Source: Hymenobacter aerilatus (GTDB lineage: Bacteria > Bacteroidota > Bacteroidia > Cytophagales > Hymenobacteraceae). From it: a stretch of 64,000 nucleotides of DNA. Location of the stretch: the NCBI RefSeq assembly GCF_022921095.1, contig NZ_CP095053.1, forward strand, positions 1,468,501 to 1,532,500, in the 5' to 3' direction. The position numbers and the translations under genes were made by a program. Below the pieces are notes generated by a model, which saw only the letters and a list, made by a program, of their open reading frames with translations, made no database searches and had not been told where the DNA came from. Numbering within the stretch: position 1 is the stretch's first letter; every line of letters begins with the position of its first letter. Below, in pieces: positions 44,817-53,474 of this stretch.

Positions 44817-46169
44817 TTAGGCCACGCGGCGGGCGGTTTTGCGGTAGGCTTCAATCAGCTCCTGCTCGTCAATGCCCAGGTAGCGGTTGAAGCTGCGCTC
44901 GGTTTGGTGCCCGGTGGCCAGCATCACCTGCGCCTTCGGCACGCCCTGATAAATTTTCAGGGTGGCGAAGGTCTTGCGGCCGATGCGGCTGGTGAGCTTG
45001 ACTCGCTTGATGCCCGAGAGCCGCTGCAGGTGGGGGAGGTAGCGCTCCAGCTGCCGCACGTAGGGTAGGCACGTGGCCAGGCCCTGGCCGGCGTAACTCT
45101 CCACCAGGGAAACGGGCTTGAACACGTCGTCGTCGAAATAGGGGATGACGCAGAGCACGCCGGTCTTGTTGGCGCGGATGCGCGCCACCTCGCCGGCCAA
45201 GTGCTCAGGCGCTAGGCGGTCGGCGTCGCCCAGGCGTAGCCCGAAGTAGCAGCACTGCAGCAGCTTGTCGCGGGTGTGCTGCAGGCGCTCTAAGTGCTGG
45301 GCGTGGGTGAGCAGGTTGCGGCCGCCGCGGTGGTCAGCCGGCGCGGGGCGGCGCTCGACCAGGTGCAGGTCTACGTAGGCGTGCACGGCGGGCGTATCCA
45401 GGTCCAACGCGGCCAGCGTCAGCAGCTCACGCTGGGTGAGGGCATCCACTCCTTGGTAGTTCTCGGGCGACTCAAATTTGCGGTAACGGCGGTTTACGGT
45501 AATATCTTGGTCTTCGGCCCAGCCCAAGAAGGACTTGAGGCGTTTGATATGGTTGCCGAAGGTGTTGATGCTGTGGCCCCGCACGTCGAGCACATAGTCT
45601 CGGAACTCGGCGTAGAAGGCAGGCGACATGCCGGCAAACGTGAGCGAAGCACCCTGGTGCGCGGCCAGGCGTTGCAGCTCGTTGCGGGTGCGGCGTAGGG
45701 CCGTTACGGTCTTCTTGTTCAGCCGCCGCCCACTGGCCAGGGAAATTTTGCGGGCCTGATGCTCCAGCCACTCGTCCATGGTGGCCAGAAACTCGGGCGC
45801 CTGCGGGGCTAGCGGGGGCAAGCCGGGTCCACCCTCCGGCTCGGCGTCGATGCCCGCGGCCAGCAGGGCGTAACGCCGCAGGATTTCCGCCTTCATCTCG
45901 GGCGGTGTGAGCTGTCGGCCGCGGGCCAGCGCATCCTGGTAGGCACTTTTGCCGGCTTTGGTCCAGTTCTCCAGTACTAGATTACGCTGGGTAGCGTAGG
46001 CGTTGGGCTTATCTTTTACTTCCTGTTTCTTCTCGTTCCAGTGAGTCTGCTGGCATTTCTCACCAGAGGTCATGCGCAGGCGGTGGCCATTCCAACAGAA
46101 GACTACTCGAATAGAGGCAATGCCATTCTTTCCTACTGTATCACGCCGAAATTCGCGGGTAACTTCCAT
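44817..46169 (-). CDS. Tyrosine recombinase/integrase with altered HxxR box
   Basis: A 450-residue site-specific recombinase of the Bacteroidota phage-integrase type: an N-terminal Arm-binding segment (about 10-60), a SAM-like core-binding domain (about 125-235) and a catalytic domain. Catalytic residues visible are Arg312 (GLRLGD), a Lys near 335, Arg398, His421 (GHQTERSF) and nucleophile Tyr430 (NRYLG). The HxxR box reads SRIGRKTFAT, so the first position is Arg395 instead of His. Such substitutions exist in some recombinases, so loss of activity is not certain. The gene ends next to the glnN terminator, as expected at an attachment site. Confidence 0.92.
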   Translation of the reverse strand: MEVTREFRRDTVGKNGIASIRVVFCWNGHRLRMTSGEKCQQTHWNEKKQEVKDKPNAYATQRNLVLENWTKAGKSAYQDALARGRQLTPPEMKAEILRRYALLAAGIDAEPEGGPGLPPLAPQAPEFLATMDEWLEHQARKISLASGRRLNKKTVTALRRTRNELQRLAAHQGASLTFAGMSPAFYAEFRDYVLDVRGHSINTFGNHIKRLKSFLGWAEDQDITVNRRYRKFESPENYQGVDALTQRELLTLAALDLDTPAVHAYVDLHLVERRPAPADHRGGRNLLTHAQHLERLQHTRDKLLQCCYFGLRLGDADRLAPEHLAGEVARIRANKTGVLCVIPYFDDDVFKPVSLVESYAGQGLATCLPYVRQLERYLPHLQRLSGIKRVKLTSRIGRKTFATLKIYQGVPKAQVMLATGHQTERSFNRYLGIDEQELIEAYRKTARRVA

Positions 46170-46319
46170 AGCAGCAAGTATAGGCAGAAGCAGCCGCTCC
46201 TTGTCAAATACGAACCGCGACGGGACTCTCGCAGCAGTAATTATAGATTTATGGATAATTATTTAGATTAATGTAAGATCATATGTGTTCTTTGTACGTT
46301 CTACCGCGTATGCTTCTCC

Positions 46320-48404
46320 ATGTCTGATTTATCTAATTCTGCTCTGCCAGACGATATTACGCATCCTACTGGCTTAGCCCGGGTGCTGCTGGAAACCGCG
46401 CTAACGGGGATTATGGTATTGCGTCCCTGCTACGCCGAAAACAGCGATACCATCGTGGATTTTGCGTACGTATCGCTCAATTCGGCGGCGCAACGGCAAG
46501 TACGCCTACCCGAGTGCCCATCGGAGTCGTTGCTGACGCTCTTCCCTTCTTCCCAAGAGGAGGGCATATTTGCGTTTTACTGCGAGGCTTTTCGCTCGGG
46601 TGAGGTCGCGCGTTGGGAACGAATGTACCAGCAAGATGGACTAGATGGCTATTTCCTCATTGTTGCGCAGCGCTACGAGCAAGTATTGGTCGTCAACTTT
46701 ACCGATAGCAACGACCGGCCCCGTACAGCCGTGGAAGAAGCCCTACGGGAAAGCCAGGCCCGCGAAAAGGCAGCCCGCGCCGAGGCGGAGCGCCAGCGGG
46801 GCGAGCTAGAGCGGGTGTTTGAACAGGCGCCGGCAGCCATTGCCGTCTACCGAGGGCCGAACTATACCATCGAACTGGCCAATTCGACGGTAGCCCGGCT
46901 CTGGGGACGCACGCAGGACCAGTTGATCGGCAAGGGCTTATTTGAGGCGTTGCCGGAGGTGGCCGGTATGGGCTACGAAGAGCTATTAGATGGCGTGATG
47001 GCAACCGGTGTGCCCCACGTAGCGCACGCCATGGAGGCGCAGCACGATCGGAACGGACAGCGCGAGACTGTGTATTGGGACTTTGTGTACGTGCCTATGT
47101 ACGCCGCCGAAGGCCATATAAATGGGGCGATGGTGGTAGCCAACGAAGTGACTCAGCAGGTACGTGCCCGTCAAAAGGTTGAGCAGCTCAACCAGGAGCT
47201 GGAAGCCCGCGTTGGGGAGCGCACCCGTCAGCTGACCGAGCAACAAACACTCCTACGCCAGATTCTGAGCAATGTGCCGGCCTACATCGCTACCCTCACG
47301 GGTCCGGAGCACCGCTTCACCTTCTTCAACAAGTCATACCGCCAGCTTTCTGCTGACCGCGTGGAACTGAGCTTGCGTTTAGAGGAGGTGTTGCCCGAAT
47401 CAGTAGCGCAGGGTTTCGTTGATATCCTGGATCAGGTATACACTACCGGTATACCCTACATTGGGCAGGAAGTGCCCGTTTCTCTTTACAACGCAGCTTC
47501 TGGGCAGCAAGAGCTGCAGTATCTCAACTTCGTGTATGAACCGCTCACCGACAAGCAGGGGCATACGGTGAGCATCCTGGTATTTGCCGTGGATGTAACG
47601 GAGCAGGTGCTCGCGCGCCAGCAAACAGAAGCCGCGCAGCAACAGGTACAGCAACTCAACGAGGAACTGCAGGTAACGAATGAAGAACTGCTCGAATCAA
47701 ACAAGCAGCTGCAGCGCATCAATACGGACCTGGATACGTTTGTCTACGCCTCCTCACACGATTTAAAGGCGCCCATTGCCAACATTGAGGGGCTGCTCAA
47801 CGCCCTGCGGGAGTACCTGCCCACGGAAGAACAGGAGCCCATGGTGCCGCGCCTGGTCGGCATGATGGACAACTCCATCACGCGCTTTCAAAAGACCGTA
47901 GGCCACCTCACGGAGGTGTCGCGACTGCAAGCCACTCGGCAGCTAGAGCAGCCAGAGACGCTGCACCTGGCTGCCATCTTGGAAGAGGTGCGGCTGGACT
48001 TGCTGCCGCTACTGGAGAGTAGCCGCGCCGACCTGCGCATCGAGGTAGACAATTGCCCCAGCATTCATTTTTCAGAGAAGAGCATGCGCAGCGTCTTTTT
48101 CAATCTGCTGAGCAATGCTATCAAGTACCGGGCCCCCGACCGCGACCCGCGCGTGCAGATACGTGCTCAGTGCCTGCCGACGCGCCTGGTGATAGAAGTG
48201 CAAGACAACGGGTTGGGCTTGAGTGAGGCGCAGCAAGTGCAGCTCTTTACCATGTTCAGGCGCCTGCATACGCACGTGGAAGGCTCAGGCGTGGGCCTGT
48301 ATTTGATCAAACGAACAGTTGAGAATGCAGGCGGCAACATTACAGTAGACAGCCAGCTCGGTGTTGGCTCAACCTTTACGGTGACGTTACCGCGCCGCGC
48401 GTAA
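46320..48404 (+). CDS. Multi-PAS sensor histidine kinase
   Basis: A 694-residue soluble (no clear membrane helix) histidine kinase. Three PAS-like modules (about 15-140, 165-290 and 310-440) are joined by coiled coils (EALRESQAREKAARAEAERQ, and LEARVGERTRQLTEQQTLL). The HisKA box SSHDLKAPIANIEG has phospho-acceptor His480. The HATPase domain has FFNLLSNAIKYRAP (N box), VQDNGLGLS (G1), GSGVGLYLIKRTVENAGG (G2), and ends GSTFTVTLPRRA. It starts 18 bases before and is co-transcribed with the response regulator. It lies inside the element between integrase and repressor, so it is cargo or a lysogeny sensor. Confidence 0.93.
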   Translation: MSDLSNSALPDDITHPTGLARVLLETALTGIMVLRPCYAENSDTIVDFAYVSLNSAAQRQVRLPECPSESLLTLFPSSQEEGIFAFYCEAFRSGEVARWERMYQQDGLDGYFLIVAQRYEQVLVVNFTDSNDRPRTAVEEALRESQAREKAARAEAERQRGELERVFEQAPAAIAVYRGPNYTIELANSTVARLWGRTQDQLIGKGLFEALPEVAGMGYEELLDGVMATGVPHVAHAMEAQHDRNGQRETVYWDFVYVPMYAAEGHINGAMVVANEVTQQVRARQKVEQLNQELEARVGERTRQLTEQQTLLRQILSNVPAYIATLTGPEHRFTFFNKSYRQLSADRVELSLRLEEVLPESVAQGFVDILDQVYTTGIPYIGQEVPVSLYNAASGQQELQYLNFVYEPLTDKQGHTVSILVFAVDVTEQVLARQQTEAAQQQVQQLNEELQVTNEELLESNKQLQRINTDLDTFVYASSHDLKAPIANIEGLLNALREYLPTEEQEPMVPRLVGMMDNSITRFQKTVGHLTEVSRLQATRQLEQPETLHLAAILEEVRLDLLPLLESSRADLRIEVDNCPSIHFSEKSMRSVFFNLLSNAIKYRAPDRDPRVQIRAQCLPTRLVIEVQDNGLGLSEAQQVQLFTMFRRLHTHVEGSGVGLYLIKRTVENAGGNITVDSQLGVGSTFTVTLPRRA

Positions 48405-48422
48405 CCTAACCACCCTTCCGCC

Positions 48423-48833
48423 ATGGAAAAGCTTCCGCAGATTCTGCTCGTCGATGACGACGACATCACTAATTTCATCCATAAGACGCTGCTGGCCAAG
48501 TTGCAGGTAAGCGACGATATCCGCGTGGCGACGAGCGGGGAGGAGGCGCTGACGCTGCTTACCCAGCAGCCACCCTACCTGCCCACCTTGCTGCTGCTGG
48601 ATGTGGCAATGCCGGGTACAGGAGGCATCGGGTTTTTAGAAGCCTTCCAGCGCCTGCCGCAGGCTCAGTGGGGTGTCACCAAAGTTATTGTGCTCACTAC
48701 CTCCATGGATTCACGCGACTTGGCGCGTATTGACGAGCTACCGATTGCCGGACTGGCTAGTAAACCCCTTACCCCCGAGAAGATTGATACGTTGCTGCGG
48801 CTCCATTTTCAGCGGCAGCTGCCAGCAGAGTAG
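48423..48833 (+). CDS. Single-domain response regulator (CheY-like)
   Basis: A 136-residue receiver domain without output domain. The acidic pocket Asp11-Asp14 is in LLVDDDD, the phosphorylation site is Asp60 in LLLDVAMPG, the switch Thr is in IVLTTS, and Lys114 is in SKPLT. It follows the kinase by 18 bases and is its obvious partner. Without a DNA-binding domain it must act by protein contact, possibly in a phosphorelay with host proteins. Confidence 0.93.
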   Translation: MEKLPQILLVDDDDITNFIHKTLLAKLQVSDDIRVATSGEEALTLLTQQPPYLPTLLLLDVAMPGTGGIGFLEAFQRLPQAQWGVTKVIVLTTSMDSRDLARIDELPIAGLASKPLTPEKIDTLLRLHFQRQLPAE

Positions 48834-48955
48834 GTGGGGGGCTAATAGTAGACGCCTGCAAGAAGGCGTGAATAGATACATGCGCACATTCTTAATTCGC
48901 AACTTAGTCTGCGTGTGCTTCTAGAATAATGTAAGCTTCTCACAGAAGACGTACT

Positions 48956-51001
48956 CTAAGCATGGCCAATTCCTAATTTATCAAATAAAATTTGATTCCG
49001 TTGCTTAGAGTCTTTTACAAGCTTATCGAAAGAAATAAGCTCTATATAAGCACTGTAATTTTGATTATACCAGAAGTAACCTTCGTTATCCTTTGATGCT
49101 GTGCAGCCTCGATCTTTTGCAAAGGCGCGTATTCTCTTAGTCAAATCGCAGATGATGTAGCAGTAAAACTTAGCGCCACTAGGATTAATAGGTCTTCCGT
49201 CATTTGTAGTGGCATCTCCAGATTGAATGTGAGCTAAGTATCGCTGTACCTGAGCTATAGGATCTTCTTCCTTACCATAGTTTTTACGCATTGGGCGCTT
49301 AAATTCTATTATAGTGAAAGAATCATAGGGTGCGGCTTCTCTATCTGTATAAAGTAGATTGTTCTCGAAGCCAGCTACAATATCAGGTCGGGGCGCATTG
49401 TCATCCTCTACATCTAGAGGTTCATCTGAACGCAGAAACTTGTGGTAAGCTAATCGTTCATCTATAAGCCATAGGTTATGATCTTCATAAGCCACATGGT
49501 CTGAGTTCTTTTCCATCGGAAATACGATGTTGTGAATCCGTTCCTCCAACTCGTATTTGCTGTCGTCTCTGAGCTTAAGTACCCGTTCGAAAAGCATTAA
49601 GATCATCTTACGCTGAAGTACGTAATCAACTAAATTGGTCTGAGTAACATTGTTAATCATTCCCATCAGTTTATTCAAATCCTTGGTAAACTCCTCTGTA
49701 TTGGGCGCTTGGGCCTCACTTTCATGCAGTATTTTACTGAGGTCCTGCTTAGTTTCCAGCACTAACTCATTACGGAGCTTATGTAATTCAATATCTAATT
49801 TCTCGTCACTAAGTCCTGGCTTAATTTTATCTAACCTATCTACGTATTGTAGTAAGCTCCGATACTGTGGTGCAGTTGTTTCAACGAACCGTTTGAAGTG
49901 TTCATGCTTCTCCTGCCGCACTTCCGTTAGGTAGCCTTCCAAGTGCTCATACGTCCGTTCAATCACCTGCTCCTGTATCTCGGCTAGGGAGAGCAGCGGT
50001 TTGCCCATTACCTTATTGGTGCGGGGCTTCGCTGGAATATCCAGCTTCGTCCGCTCCCGGTTGACGTGCTGATCGAAGTAGCTGCTGCTCACGAGCACGT
50101 AAATGTCAAACAGCTCACCCGTTTCGTACTTCAGCGGCTGGCTTAGATTCGGAATGAGGGTAGCCAATGCTTCTGAGTGGGAGGTGACCACGCGCTTGTT
50201 GGCGCTGTAGAGCAGCGTGTGGCGTGGCTTGCTCGTATCACTCTTGATTTTGAGGAAGGCAATTTCGAAGGTATAGTTGTCTATCTGGATTGAATCTGCA
50301 TCTTTATCCAGGAGAAATTCATCCAGAAAACGCCTTTTCAGATCGAATTGAACCGAGGAGGTCTTATCGGGCCGCTCCTCTCGCAATACTATCTCCGGGC
50401 AGCTGTCGTCTACCAGGAAGTGGATGTGGTGCTCAATGATCGAGTCGGCTAGCTCTGCCAGTGGCCCGGAGAAGCACTCGGCGTATTCCGGCCGCAGCTC
50501 GCATAGCTTGATGCTTGTGCCTATTGGCTTTGCGTTGCCATTGGGTAGTGGTACCAGGCGCTCATCCACAATAGGATTGCGGTTATCGAGCACGAAGCTG
50601 AAACTGCGGTTGTGCAGTTTTTGATCAGCATATTCTTTGAAAACGGAACGCACCTCGGCTCTATCGAACACCTTGAGCCAGAGGAAACGCCCGATGCCCT
50701 TGCCACCGATCTTTAGCTTATAAGTCGATTCGGCCGTTTGGAAGGAGTTATAGTTCTTCCGGTTGAAACCAACGCCATTATCCCGTATGACAATGTCCTT
50801 AACGGGTGGCAAACCGTCAAATTCCGGGGATGCAGTAGGGTCGCGCCGTACATCAATGACTATCTCGCCATCAGGACGTTTAGCGGAGTCAATCGACTGT
50901 AGGGAGTTGACAATGGCTTCGTGCAGCGCCATAATACCATCGTCATACGACAAGGAAATGTTGCCGACTTTGCCGATGACGTTGGTTTTGATGCGTGGCA
51001 T
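48956..51001 (-). CDS. GHKL ATPase fused to a PD-(D/E)xK-like nuclease domain
   Basis: A 681-residue protein. The N-terminal GHKL (HSP90/MutL/MORC-type) ATPase has the N box EAIVNS (Glu28, Asn32), G1 RDNGVGF (Asp74) and G2 GGKGIGRF (about 99-106). The middle is helical with coiled-coil stretches. The C-terminus has a restriction-endonuclease-like set: PDIV (Asp540), IIEFKRP (Glu566, Lys568) and QVQRYL (Gln584/586). Prokaryotic MORC/MutL-like ATPases with nuclease domains are known from restriction-modification and defence contexts. This one ends a leftward cassette 14 bp after the HEPN gene. Domain calls come from motifs only; function as a DNA-acting defence effector is inference. Confidence 0.8.
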   Translation of the reverse strand: MPRIKTNVIGKVGNISLSYDDGIMALHEAIVNSLQSIDSAKRPDGEIVIDVRRDPTASPEFDGLPPVKDIVIRDNGVGFNRKNYNSFQTAESTYKLKIGGKGIGRFLWLKVFDRAEVRSVFKEYADQKLHNRSFSFVLDNRNPIVDERLVPLPNGNAKPIGTSIKLCELRPEYAECFSGPLAELADSIIEHHIHFLVDDSCPEIVLREERPDKTSSVQFDLKRRFLDEFLLDKDADSIQIDNYTFEIAFLKIKSDTSKPRHTLLYSANKRVVTSHSEALATLIPNLSQPLKYETGELFDIYVLVSSSYFDQHVNRERTKLDIPAKPRTNKVMGKPLLSLAEIQEQVIERTYEHLEGYLTEVRQEKHEHFKRFVETTAPQYRSLLQYVDRLDKIKPGLSDEKLDIELHKLRNELVLETKQDLSKILHESEAQAPNTEEFTKDLNKLMGMINNVTQTNLVDYVLQRKMILMLFERVLKLRDDSKYELEERIHNIVFPMEKNSDHVAYEDHNLWLIDERLAYHKFLRSDEPLDVEDDNAPRPDIVAGFENNLLYTDREAAPYDSFTIIEFKRPMRKNYGKEEDPIAQVQRYLAHIQSGDATTNDGRPINPSGAKFYCYIICDLTKRIRAFAKDRGCTASKDNEGYFWYNQNYSAYIELISFDKLVKDSKQRNQILFDKLGIGHA

Positions 51002-51015
51002 TTATAACAAATTAT

Positions 51016-52410
51016 TTATTGAGGCTGTTCCTTAGCGAAGAATTCAAGCGCTTGTTGATTTAGTTCTTCGTTTAATCTTATCTCATCGAATAATGGCCAG
51101 TCGTCATAATCATCTAAAGTTAAATCGTCAGCATGTATAGCTTTCGGTATTAACTTGACGGCATCATCTAAATTATTTTTTAACACGCAATGTGCAATTT
51201 TGAAGATTGGTGATAATGCACCAGTCTTCATATACTTCATTATTTCATCTAGTTCTTTTTGTTGATTGCTGCGCATTAGGGCTAAGCAATGGTTGTATTT
51301 TATTCTTATAACAAGCTCTTCTTGCTCGTCATCATTTGGTTTGATTCTTTTAGAAGTGTATTTACATATATTTATGACTGATTGATAATCTTTTGTTTTG
51401 AGAAAATTGAATGATAAATCCATTAATTCTTTAATAGCATCAGTTGCTTTATCTTTATCAAGTTTTCCCCAGAAATTTATAATAAGTAATGTTCCAGCTA
51501 ATCTTAATTCAGATAATGCATTCTTGAAATATTCTTTATCTATAGTTATAATTTTATTTAACTCCAGATTAAATATATTTTTGCTTCTGCTCAAATATTT
51601 GTTATTAATTACAGAATTATTGTGTACAATTATATGTCTTCTTTCTCTTGTCTCATTGATGAAATCCCAATTAATTATATCTTCTTCTAAATCAATTTTA
51701 AGTTTGTCTTTAAAGTAATTTTTTAATTCTTCAAAGTTTAAATCTAATAAAGTTGATTCTACTTCTTTATAAATTATATCTTCGTACGCGTCATCAATAG
51801 ATGAATATTTTTTCAGTTCGCCTATTGAAATAGACATTTTTCTATTATCTATAATGCTGCTATTTCTCAGGTAAAAATATGTAAGCAAGTCTGAGAAGAT
51901 ATATTCAAAATAATTATTCAACATTATAAAAGAACCTCTTGCTAAGATATCTAAGTTTGTCGTAGAAAGTAGTGATAAAGTCTTTAAATGATCTAATACA
52001 CCATTTACAGCATTTTTTCTATTTTCAGGAGTTAAATTTTTTAACTTTGATTCTGCTTCTGCTGGATCATTTTGAATATCTTCTATTATTTCTTCAACTG
52101 TTTCCTCAATAAAATTTATAAAATCGCTATTTGCTGCTTCATCCTCTGTTTCAGCTGCTGGAGAGAGCCTGTCAAAAAATAAATCTATGCTTTTAATATT
52201 GTCACTGAATGACTCATAAATATCACTAATGGTTCTAGTTGATTTTGGGGATAAAGCTTCAGTTGGTTTCGCTTCAGATGATTTAGGTTGTTTATTTGAT
52301 GACTTGGTACTTGTCGAATCCTGTTGTTTCTTATGTGTTTGCTTAGGCGTATCTTCTGCTTTTGATACTTTTGATGCTTTATTCGGTGTTGCTTTCTTGT
52401 CTGCTGACAT
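51016..52410 (-). CDS. AT-rich HEPN-motif protein with Lys/Ser-rich N-terminus
   Basis: A 464-residue protein. Residues 1-60 are a disordered Lys/Ser/Thr/Gln-rich segment. A helical body follows. The segment ERRHIIVHNN at 256-265 contains the Rx4H motif (Arg258, His263) of HEPN domains, in the common form R-H-x-I-V-H-N. HEPN proteins are often RNases in toxin-antitoxin and anti-phage systems. The C-terminal part (about 330-460) is helical and TPR-like (KTKDYQSVINICKYTSKR, YNHCLALMRSNQQKELDEI). Codon use is very AT-rich compared with the host. It sits between the DUF4062 and GHKL genes with 23- and 14-base gaps. RNase activity is unproved. Confidence 0.72.
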   Translation of the reverse strand: MSADKKATPNKASKVSKAEDTPKQTHKKQQDSTSTKSSNKQPKSSEAKPTEALSPKSTRTISDIYESFSDNIKSIDLFFDRLSPAAETEDEAANSDFINFIEETVEEIIEDIQNDPAEAESKLKNLTPENRKNAVNGVLDHLKTLSLLSTTNLDILARGSFIMLNNYFEYIFSDLLTYFYLRNSSIIDNRKMSISIGELKKYSSIDDAYEDIIYKEVESTLLDLNFEELKNYFKDKLKIDLEEDIINWDFINETRERRHIIVHNNSVINNKYLSRSKNIFNLELNKIITIDKEYFKNALSELRLAGTLLIINFWGKLDKDKATDAIKELMDLSFNFLKTKDYQSVINICKYTSKRIKPNDDEQEELVIRIKYNHCLALMRSNQQKELDEIMKYMKTGALSPIFKIAHCVLKNNLDDAVKLIPKAIHADDLTLDDYDDWPLFDEIRLNEELNQQALEFFAKEQPQ

Positions 52411-52433
52411 ATGATAAAAGGAAAATAACGTGG

Positions 52434-53426
52434 TTATTTATTATTGTCTATTGTAGAAGCTGTAGATCCATGTTTAATTCTGGTTAGCAACAGCTTTCCC
52501 TTTGTTGTTAATGTCCAATGTGTAGATTTGTCTACTTTTCTAGAAGAAATGAGATCTAACATGGATAAATTTTGCGTGATACTAATACTTATTTCCCTTA
52601 TTTCATTTTGATAATTCTCTTCAAATATATTACTCATATCGTCCTCTATTTCTATGCCAGCAACAATAGAATCAACATGATTATAATAGTGAAAATTACT
52701 TATCTCTGTCACTAATCCTGGTCCAACTAGAATAAAAATAGACAGACAATCAATAGTCTTGTATTCATGGTCTGTGCTGTACTTGATCTTGTATTTTATA
52801 TTTAATAATATATTCTTAACTTCTTCTATTTCATCTGGCTTATTATTTTCAGATAATAATATTTTGAGTTCATTATTTTCCTTGCTTAATCTAGATATCT
52901 CTTCAGCTACTAATGGACTAGTAGTCGCTTTATTAGCCCTAACCCATCCAATTCTAGGGTTATTAGTAATCAATGTTGATAATGAATGAGATACTTGTAG
53001 TGCTAGATTATCTTTAGAAGTCCAGAAGTTGACGAGCTTGTTTTTGAATCTAGCTTTGAACTTATCTAATTTCTTTTTCTGCTTTCCAGAGTCAATAAAG
53101 TCGTTGTGCCAATCCTTTATGGAATTGTCAATCATGAATGCTATACAAGGTATATTTTGCTCTAAAGCATAGCTATATTCCTTTTCTGTGAAACCCATTC
53201 CATCTGAATCCTCAGAACCATACCGATGCGCTATGATCAGTAGGTAATAGTCAGAGTTATTGATATGCCTTTTTATCGTTTCCCATTGGCTATCATCAGC
53301 AGCATCGAACATTTCCATCCCGACAGGTAGGTGCCCCATGCGTAATACAGTCTTAACTACCTGTTCTCGTTGCTCTTTTAGATCAACATATGTTGAGCTT
53401 ATAAATACTTGATATTTCGTATCCAT
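52434..53426 (-). CDS. DUF4062 protein with C-terminal winged-helix-like domain
   Basis: A 330-residue protein. Residues 1-100 are a DUF4062 domain (YQVFISSTYVDLKEQREQV, LPVGMEMF, SDYYLLIIAHRYG, GMGFTEKEYSYALEQ). This domain resembles TIR/nucleoside-processing folds and often caps STAND-type immune proteins. A short coiled coil (about 172-205) leads to a region ending with THWTLTTKGKLLLTRI, a winged-helix wing-like sequence. No NTPase domain is present, so this is a minimal DUF4062 protein. It is AT-rich, co-oriented with the repressor (48-base gap) and heads the cassette. A sensor or signal-producing role is inference. Confidence 0.8.
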   Translation of the reverse strand: MDTKYQVFISSTYVDLKEQREQVVKTVLRMGHLPVGMEMFDAADDSQWETIKRHINNSDYYLLIIAHRYGSEDSDGMGFTEKEYSYALEQNIPCIAFMIDNSIKDWHNDFIDSGKQKKKLDKFKARFKNKLVNFWTSKDNLALQVSHSLSTLITNNPRIGWVRANKATTSPLVAEEISRLSKENNELKILLSENNKPDEIEEVKNILLNIKYKIKYSTDHEYKTIDCLSIFILVGPGLVTEISNFHYYNHVDSIVAGIEIEDDMSNIFEENYQNEIREISISITQNLSMLDLISSRKVDKSTHWTLTTKGKLLLTRIKHGSTASTIDNNK

Positions 53427-53474
53427 AAGGTACTATTTTTAATAAGTTAAAATATTTGCAACTGCTTTAGGGCA

